This document shows, piece after piece, positions 5,543 through 9,364 of a stretch of DNA of 9,364 nt. The DNA is from Faecalibacterium sp. UBA1771 (GTDB lineage Bacteria > Bacillota > Clostridia > Oscillospirales > Ruminococcaceae). A program made the translations under genes and the position numbers. The stretch spans positions 1 through 9,364 of the forward strand of contig DCGT01000029.1 of the NCBI GenBank assembly GCA_002315315.1, in the 5' to 3' direction. The notes under the pieces are model-generated. The model did no database searches and had not been told where the DNA came from. It was given only the letters and a program-made list of their open reading frames with translations. Numbering within the stretch: the first letter of the stretch is position 1; each line of letters begins with the position of its first letter.

Positions 5543-6928
5543 CTAATTGTTTTTTCCCTTGATATACCTGTCAATGGCGGCGGCGGATTTTTTGCCTGCG
5601 CCCATGGCGAGAATTACCGTTGCGGCACCCGATACGGCGTCTCCTCCCGCGAACACTCCTTCGCGTGACGTTGCACCGTCCTCATCGGCAACTATCCCGC
5701 CCCATTTCTGCGTTTCGAGTCCCTCGGTTGTTGACTTTATCAAAGGGTTGGGCGATGTGCCTATGGCGATAATTACGCAGTCTACGTCGAGATCAAATTC
5801 GCTGTTTTCCTTAACCACGGGACGGCGGCGACCGGAAGCATCCGGCTCACCCAGCTCCATCTCAACACAGCGCAGTCCTGTAACGCCGTCCTTATCTCCC
5901 AAAACCTCGATGGGATTGCGAAGCAGACGGAATACTATTCCCTCTTCCTTGGCGTGCTCAACCTCCTCACGACGGGCGGGAAGCTCACTCTCGCCGCGGC
6001 GATAAACTATGCTTACCTCCGCTCCGAGACGGCGGGCGCACCTTGCAGCGTCCATTGCGACATTTCCTCCGCCGACAACAGCGACCTTTTTAGCGTGCAT
6101 AATAGGAGTGGTGCTGTCCGGCTTATATGCCTTCATAAGGTTAATTCTGGTAAGAAATTCATTGGCGGAATATACGCCCTTGAGATTTTCACCCTTTATT
6201 TTCATAAAGTTGGGCAGTCCCGCACCCGAGCCGATAAAGACAGCCTCGTATCCCTGCTCAAACAGCTCGTCAACCGACAGAATCTTTCCGATGACCATAT
6301 TTGTTTCTATCTCAACGCCGAGCGCCTTGAGCTTTTCAATCTCGACAGCTACTATTCTCTTGGGCAGACGGAATTCGGGAATACCGTAGACCAAAACACC
6401 GCCTGCAACGTGAAGAGCCTCAAATATCGTTACAGAATACCCCATTTTGGCGAGGTCTCCGGCACAGGTGAGTCCGGACGGACCGGAGCCGATAATGGCA
6501 ACGCGGTGACCGTTGGATTCGGGGCGCTCCGGCTTGGCGGAGGAATGCTCGTTGTGCCAATCGGCGACGAAGCGCTCAAGTCTGCCGATACCGACACTTT
6601 CACCCTTAATTCCCCTTGTGCAGAATTTTTCGCACTGACTCTCCTGCGGACAGACACGACCGCAAACGGCGGGGAGCGAGCTTGACTCGGAAATCTTATC
6701 GTAAGCTCCCTCGAAATCGTGCTCGTTTATCTTGGCAATAAATGCGGGAATGTCGATATTTACGGGGCATCCTCCGACACACGGCTTGTTTTTGCAGTTG
6801 ATGCAGCGAGCCGCTTCATCGAGCGCGGTAGCTTCATCATAACCGAGAGCGACCTCCTCAAAGTTAGTACAGCGCACCTCCGGCAAGGCGGTCGGCATGG
6901 GATTTTTTACTGCTGACATATTAGGCAT
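5543..6928 (-). CDS. nfnB: NfnB: large subunit of NADH-dependent reduced ferredoxin:NADP+ oxidoreductase (461 aa)
   Basis: This is the NADPH-side flavoprotein of the electron-bifurcating NfnAB transhydrogenase, homologous to the small subunit of glutamate synthase. The N-terminal [4Fe-4S] domain has Cys42-x2-Cys45-x4-Cys50-x3-Cys54 and Cys89-x3-Cys93-x5-Cys99-x3-Cys103. Next comes the FAD-binding Rossmann motif AIIGSGPSGLTCAG (144-157), then the NADPH-binding motif AVVGGGNVAMDAA (283-295) with VYRR at 308-311, and the C-terminal FAD motif FAGGDAVSGAATV (426-438). The start at 6928 lies two bases after the nfnA stop, with AAGGGGG nine bases upstream. A longer in-frame start at 7021 would overlap nfnA deeply. 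A glutamate synthase role is less likely because no large subunit adjoins it, while nfnA does. SudA-type sulfide dehydrogenase is the other name used for this family. Confidence 0.93.
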   Translation of the reverse strand: MPNMSAVKNPMPTALPEVRCTNFEEVALGYDEATALDEAARCINCKNKPCVGGCPVNIDIPAFIAKINEHDFEGAYDKISESSSLPAVCGRVCPQESQCEKFCTRGIKGESVGIGRLERFVADWHNEHSSAKPERPESNGHRVAIIGSGPSGLTCAGDLAKMGYSVTIFEALHVAGGVLVYGIPEFRLPKRIVAVEIEKLKALGVEIETNMVIGKILSVDELFEQGYEAVFIGSGAGLPNFMKIKGENLKGVYSANEFLTRINLMKAYKPDSTTPIMHAKKVAVVGGGNVAMDAARCARRLGAEVSIVYRRGESELPARREEVEHAKEEGIVFRLLRNPIEVLGDKDGVTGLRCVEMELGEPDASGRRRPVVKENSEFDLDVDCVIIAIGTSPNPLIKSTTEGLETQKWGGIVADEDGATSREGVFAGGDAVSGAATVILAMGAGKKSAAAIDRYIKGKNN

Positions 6929-6929
6929 A

Positions 6930-7769
6930 TTATTCCGCCCCCTTAAAAAGATTGCAGGCGTCCTCGTGAGCCTTGCGTTCAAAATCGCGATAGGTCGAAG
7001 CGCGTGCCATTGTTTCGTCAAAATCGACTAAATGTCCGTCGAAATCGGGTCCGTCAACGCAGGCGAACTTTGTCTCGCCGCCGACGGTAAGGCGACAGCA
7101 GCCGCACATTCCCGTACCGTCTATCATAATCGGATTCATTGAAATAACCGTCTTGACATTGTACTGCTTGGTCAGCAGGCAAACAAATTTCATCATAACG
7201 AGCGGACCGATGGCGATGACCTCGTCGTACTGCTCACCGCCGTCAAGAAGCTTTTTGAGCGCATCGGTGACAAGTCCCTTTTCACCTGCCGAACCGTCAT
7301 CTGACATAAGTATGTATCGGTCGCTGACCGCATTGAATTCATCCTTGAGAATAACGAGGTCGTTATTGCGGAAGCCGACAATACTGTCGACCTGTGCGCC
7401 GTTTCCGTGAAGCCATTTGGCAATGGGGTATGCTATGGCACAGCCTACACCGCCGCCGACAACCGCGACCTTTTTCAAATCCTTAAGCTCGCTCGGCTGA
7501 CCGAGAGGACCGGTCAGGTCGGGAATACCGTCTCCGACATTCAGATGATTCAGCTTCTCGGTCGTAGCTCCGACAATCTGGAATATGATTGTAACCGTTC
7601 CTTTTTCACGGTCGTAATCGGCAACGGTAAGGGGAATTCGCTCACCATCCTGCTCCGCGCGCAGAATGACAAACTGACCGGGCAAGGCTTTTTTGGCGAT
7701 GAGAGGAGCATCCAAAACCATCAGCGTAACGGTCGGATTCAACTCTTTTTTCTCGACTATTCTGTACAT
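6930..7769 (-). CDS. nfnA: NfnA: small subunit of NADH-dependent reduced ferredoxin:NADP+ oxidoreductase (279 aa)
   Basis: This is the NADH-side subunit of NfnAB, a ferredoxin-NADP reductase-fold protein also called the alpha subunit or SudB. The complex couples NADH and reduced ferredoxin to make two NADPH, and can run in reverse. The FAD-binding barrel includes GQFVILR (31-37) and RIPLTVAD (44-51). The NAD-binding domain has VAVVGGGVGCAIAYPIAKWL (101-120). The [2Fe-2S] site is at DGTGMCGCCRL (217-227) with FACVDGP (236-241 region), giving Cys222, Cys225 and Cys237, with Asp217 as the likely fourth ligand as known in this family, plus an extra Cys224. The length matches family members (about 280 aa). 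The start at 7769 has AGGAGG four bases upstream. It is the first gene of a two-gene operon. Confidence 0.93.
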   Translation of the reverse strand: MYRIVEKKELNPTVTLMVLDAPLIAKKALPGQFVILRAEQDGERIPLTVADYDREKGTVTIIFQIVGATTEKLNHLNVGDGIPDLTGPLGQPSELKDLKKVAVVGGGVGCAIAYPIAKWLHGNGAQVDSIVGFRNNDLVILKDEFNAVSDRYILMSDDGSAGEKGLVTDALKKLLDGGEQYDEVIAIGPLVMMKFVCLLTKQYNVKTVISMNPIMIDGTGMCGCCRLTVGGETKFACVDGPDFDGHLVDFDETMARASTYRDFERKAHEDACNLFKGAE

Positions 7770-7815
7770 TTTTCCTCCTGTTTATGTTAAGGCAATTTAA
7801 AGCATTAATATGTTT

Positions 7816-7844
7816 ATTATACAATAAATTTTTCGGCTTCGCAA
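7816..7844 (-). promoter_or_regulatory. Promoter of the nfnAB operon
   Basis: On the minus strand, TTGCGA (7844-7839) and a perfect TATAAT (7821-7816) are separated by 17 bases. The leader to the nfnA start at 7769 would be about 40 bases and includes the AGGAGG site at 7779-7774. Confidence 0.75.
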
Positions 7845-7872
7845 TGTAAAAGACAACCGATACATTTTATTA

Positions 7873-7901
7873 TTGAAATAAAAAATTTGTTATGATATAA
7901 T
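7873..7901 (+). promoter_or_regulatory. Extended -10 promoter of the PNPOx-like gene
   Basis: TTGAAA (7873-7878) and a perfect TATAAT (7896-7901) are 17 bases apart. TG at 7893-7894 forms an extended -10. The promoter stands back to back with the nfnAB promoter, the two -35 elements being 28 bases apart. An imperfect AT-rich dyad (7885-7893 with 7897-7905, one mismatch) covers the -10 and could be an operator. Confidence 0.85.
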
Positions 7902-7935
7902 AAATCTAAAGTCTATTAACGGAGGATTTTTTATA

Positions 7936-8331
7936 ATGAAGCAAGTATATGATTTTTTGAAAGATGCCAGAACCTTCTATCTCGCCACCATAGACGGTGA
8001 TCAGGCTCGTGTACGTCCGTTCGGAGCCATCAATATCTTCGAGGATAAGCTCTACATTCAGACCGGCAAGGTTAAGGCCTGCTCCAAGCAGATGGCCGCC
8101 AACCCCAAGGTTGAAATCTGCGCTATGAACGGTCAGGGTCAGTGGATCCGCATCGCCGCAACCGTTGTGAACGATGACAGACTTGAAGCTAAGGAATCCA
8201 TGCTCGAAGCTAACCCCGGTCTCAAGAGAATGTACGCCGCCGACGATGACAACACCCAGGTTCTGTATCTGAAGGACGCTACCGCTACCATCAGCTCCTT
8301 CACATCCGACCCCGTCGTCATCAAGTTCTGA
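7936..8331 (+). CDS. Pyridoxamine 5'-phosphate oxidase-like flavin protein (131 aa)
   Basis: A small FMN-binding split-barrel protein of the PNPOx-like superfamily, close to the COG5015-type proteins of clostridia. Visible features are the first barrel strands TFYLATIDGDQARVRPFGAI (13-32), where Arg25-Val-Arg27-Pro-Phe is the typical phosphate-contacting region, then LYIQTGKVKACSKQMAANPKVEICA (39-63), and the strand GQWIRIAATV (68-77). At 131 residues it is much shorter than true PdxH (about 215 aa), so a role in making pyridoxal phosphate is unlikely. It more probably binds a flavin and reduces an unknown substrate. GGAGG (7921-7925) lies ten bases upstream of the start. Codons are strongly biased to ACC, AAG, AAC and CGT types, which with the extended -10 promoter suggests high expression. 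It is transcribed alone. Confidence 0.9.
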   Translation: MKQVYDFLKDARTFYLATIDGDQARVRPFGAINIFEDKLYIQTGKVKACSKQMAANPKVEICAMNGQGQWIRIAATVVNDDRLEAKESMLEANPGLKRMYAADDDNTQVLYLKDATATISSFTSDPVVIKF

Positions 8332-8348
8332 TTTTTGCACAAAAACCG

Positions 8349-8483
8349 TTATTCACTGTAGCAATACGGCGAATAATAAAAATACCTGTCACTGCAATAC
8401 GGTGATAAGTAAACACAAAGAAATAAAGCGGCAGACTGATATAAAATCGGTCTGTTGCTTTTTTTATTTTTGTCTGCAATACG
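8349..8483 (+). repeat. Three GCAATACG repeats, two of them within small hairpins
   Basis: GCAATACGG occurs at 8361-8369 and 8394-8402, and GCAATACG at 8476-8483. The first lies in a hairpin with TTATTC (8349-8354) against GAATAA (8371-8376). The second lies in a hairpin with TCAC (8389-8392) against GTGA (8402-8405). The repeats flank the terminator of the PNPOx-like gene. Their function is unknown. Confidence 0.5.
8425..8467 (+). terminator. Rho-independent terminator of the PNPOx-like gene
   Basis: AAAGCGGCAGACTGAT (8425-8440) pairs along all 16 positions (three G-U) with 8446-8461 around the loop ATAAA, followed by a run of T to 8466. It lies about 95 bases after the stop codon. On the minus strand the hairpin is followed by a looser T-rich stretch, so it may work in both directions. 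Confidence 0.9.
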
Positions 8484-8785
8484 AAATAAAAAATCACTTA
8501 TGCTTCACGCTCCCGGCCTCGCGACGGCTGACAGACGTACCTACCGGCAAAATCCCAATTCGGTATTTTTCGTTTTTTACCTATGACAAGCTGACCTATT
8601 ATATAATATGCAATTTTGTCAAATGTTATCAATTATTATTCATTACACACATAATGCATAATTGCTTAAAAAATTTCAATTATAGTCAAGTCTAATGGGT
8701 TATTATTTACATTCTTATTAATGTTTTTTACTAATGATTAGTCAAAATGTACTAATTTTTTAAAATATAATTATAACATATAACA
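8468..8785 (+). other. Gene-free AT-rich stretch with a GC-rich patch
   Basis: I see no supported gene in these 318 bases. Bases 8506-8550 are a GC-rich patch unlike their surroundings and contain the dyad ACGGCTGACAGACGT (8524-8538, one mismatch pair). TACCG (8542-8546) and CGGTA (8561-8565) with a following T run make a weak terminator-like hairpin. ATTATTCATTA (8635-8645) and TAATGCATAAT (8652-8662) form an AT-rich hairpin with one mismatch. On the minus strand TTGACA (8622-8617) has only poorly spaced -10 candidates. Confidence 0.5.
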
Positions 8786-8813
8786 TTGACAATTTGTTAT
8801 CATAATGTATAAT
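8786..8813 (+). promoter_or_regulatory. Perfect-consensus promoter of the cold-shock gene
   Basis: TTGACA (8786-8791) and TATAAT (8808-8813) are both perfect hexamers with a 16-base spacer, set in very AT-rich DNA. The leader to the GTG start is about 48 bases and has a small hairpin, GGATT (8824-8828) with AATCC (8834-8838). Confidence 0.9.
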
Positions 8814-8867
8814 AATATACAAAGGATTAATAAAATCCCTTGAGTCAAACAAAAGGAGTGCATTACT

Positions 8868-9077
8868 GTGAAGGGTACGGTTAAATGGTTCAACGAGAAC
8901 AAGGGCTACGGTTTCCTTTCGAGCGAGGATGCGGCAGGAGATGTTTTTGTGCACTACTCCGCAATTCAATCAGAGGGCTTTAAAACACTCAAAGAGGGGC
9001 AGGCTGTCAGTTTTGAGGTTGAGAACGACCCGAGAGATACCGGCAAGCTCCGTGCGGTAAATGTCGTAGCACTTTGA
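8868..9077 (+). CDS. Cold-shock domain protein (CspA family, 69 aa)
   Basis: A single cold-shock domain that binds single-stranded RNA and DNA and melts RNA structure in the cytoplasm. The length of 69 residues is typical. The sequence opens with MKGTVKWFNENKGYGFL: Trp7 and the RNP1 motif KGYGFL (12-17), then RNP2 VFVHY (26-30), HYSAIQSEGFKTL (29-41) and the closing strands to residue 69. The start codon is GTG at 8868, chosen because AAGGAG (8853-8858) lies nine bases upstream and the family begins exactly there. It stands alone between its own promoter and terminator. The strong promoter suggests abundant expression. Whether it is cold-induced or constitutive cannot be told. The short leader lacks the long cold box typical of E. 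coli cspA. Confidence 0.96.
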   Translation: MKGTVKWFNENKGYGFLSSEDAAGDVFVHYSAIQSEGFKTLKEGQAVSFEVENDPRDTGKLRAVNVVAL

Positions 9078-9092
9078 TTATTTGAATGCGAT

Positions 9093-9121
9093 GCCGTCCG
9101 TGTCAAGCGGGCGGCTTTTTT
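9093..9121 (+). terminator. Rho-independent terminator of the cold-shock gene
   Basis: GCCGTCCG (9093-9100) pairs with CGGGCGGC (9108-9115), including one G-U pair, around TGTCAAG, followed by six T (9116-9121). It lies 15 bases after the stop codon. Confidence 0.93.
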
Positions 9122-9129
9122 ATTGCAAT

Positions 9130-9157
9130 AAAAAAGGAACACCCAAAGGGTGTTCCT
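9130..9157 (-). terminator. Rho-independent terminator of the zinc-ribbon gene (minus strand)
   Basis: AGGAACACCC (9135-9144) and GGGTGTTCCT (9148-9157) form a perfect 10-bp stem with a three-base loop. Read on the minus strand it is followed by a T run (9135-9130). It lies 22 bases beyond the stop codon at 9180-9182, with the oppositely directed cold-shock terminator just beyond. Confidence 0.9.
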
Positions 9158-9179
9158 AATTTGATATGTCAATCGAGAG

Positions 9180-9364
9180 TTAGCGGGATTCCTTCATCTG
9201 AGCGAAGCAGTCGCTGCAGTAGACAGGACGGTCTTCACGGGGCTGGAAAGGAACCTTTGCTTCCTTACCGCACTTAGCGCAGATGGCGGTGTACATCTCA
9301 CGGGGAGCACGACCGGCGTTCTTGCGGGCGTCGCGGCAGGCTTTGCATCTCTGGGGCTCGTTCT
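9180..9364 (-). CDS. CxxC zinc-ribbon protein, C-terminal 60 residues (5' end outside window)
   Basis: The reverse strand is open from the window edge to TAA at 9182-9180 and encodes 60 residues. Three CxxC pairs are visible: CKAC (fragment residues 6-9, in NEPQRCKACRDARKN), CAKC (28-31) and CSDC (49-52, in RPVYCSDCFAQMK). The first fits the end of the probable zinc-ribbon domain PF13451, which usually has another CxxC about 30 residues earlier, so that one is likely just past the edge. The other two make a second treble-clef or ribbon site with the spacer VPFQPREDRPVY, seen in many small clostridial proteins. The codons are strongly biased (CGT, GCT, AAG), suggesting high expression. The role is unknown, possibly nucleic acid or protein binding. 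No start codon is visible. Confidence 0.88.
   Translation of the reverse strand, partial: NEPQRCKACRDARKNAGRAPREMYTAICAKCGKEAKVPFQPREDRPVYCSDCFAQMKESR

Noticed and set aside
5547..6389. Open frames on the + strand at 5547-6005 and 6009-6389
   Set aside because: Both are antisense to nfnB, Ser/Pro/Thr-rich and low in complexity, typical of shadow frames.
5954..6685. 243-codon open frame on the + strand
   Set aside because: It is antisense to nfnB, shows no recognisable motif or ribosome binding site, and is explained by codon bias of the real gene on the other strand.
6929..7021. Longer in-frame start for nfnB at 7021
   Set aside because: It would overlap about 90 bases of nfnA, and the added residues are not like NfnB proteins. 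The start at 6928 has a purine-rich ribosome binding site.
8402..8695. 97-codon frame in the AT-rich gap
   Set aside because: It begins just before a strong terminator and reads through it, has no ribosome binding site, and has the Phe/Tyr/Ile-rich content expected of AT-rich non-coding DNA.
8766..8775. TATAATTATA palindrome suggesting a PerR or Fur box upstream of the cold-shock gene
   Set aside because: Such palindromes are expected by chance in DNA this AT-rich, and the arms do not extend to a full PerR or Fur consensus.

Overview
The window looks like chromosomal core sequence of a Gram-positive anaerobe of the class Clostridia, probably a gut member of the Oscillospirales/Ruminococcaceae. 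This is inferred from four things: a ferredoxin-linked NfnAB transhydrogenase pair, strong AGGAGG-type ribosome binding sites, consensus sigma-A promoters with short AT-rich leaders, and small clostridial-type families (YbjQ/UPF0145, a COG5015-like flavin protein, a CxxC zinc-ribbon protein). No mobile element, phage gene, CRISPR array or rRNA was seen.

Layout. Bases 1-59 are the 3' part of a tRNA-Pro(UGG), followed by a terminator. Bases 235-898 hold a compact three-gene cluster on the + strand: a 46-residue cysteine-rich protein, a 74-residue two-helix membrane protein and a YbjQ-family protein. Bases 950-3000 are an efflux unit: a MATE transporter and a MarR repressor sharing a promoter, closed by a strong terminator. 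The promoter carries TTGC motifs repeated at an exact 15-bp period. Bases 3041-5360 hold a membrane-anchored transglutaminase-like protein and an SPFH/prohibitin-like membrane protein, each with its own likely promoter, ended by a 21-bp hairpin.

On the minus strand, 7844 down to about 5383 is the nfnA-nfnB operon. It balances NADH, reduced ferredoxin and NADPH. Its promoter lies back to back with that of a small PNPOx-like flavin protein (7936-8331, + strand). A 536-bp AT-rich gap follows (8332-8867), holding hairpin repeats, a terminator and an unexplained GC-rich patch. Then come a cold-shock protein with a perfect-consensus promoter and, converging on it, the 3' end of a zinc-ribbon protein gene that runs off the window.

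How the genes fit together. The MATE-MarR pair is a self-contained drug or metabolite efflux module resembling the MepA/MepR arrangement in logic. NfnAB supplies NADPH in anaerobic metabolism. The other units are separate housekeeping or envelope functions. I found no convincing previously undescribed multi-gene system. The best candidates for follow-up are the 15-bp periodic array at the MATE promoter, the Cys-rich/membrane/YbjQ cluster, and the structured non-coding stretches around 5385-5542 and 8332-8640.
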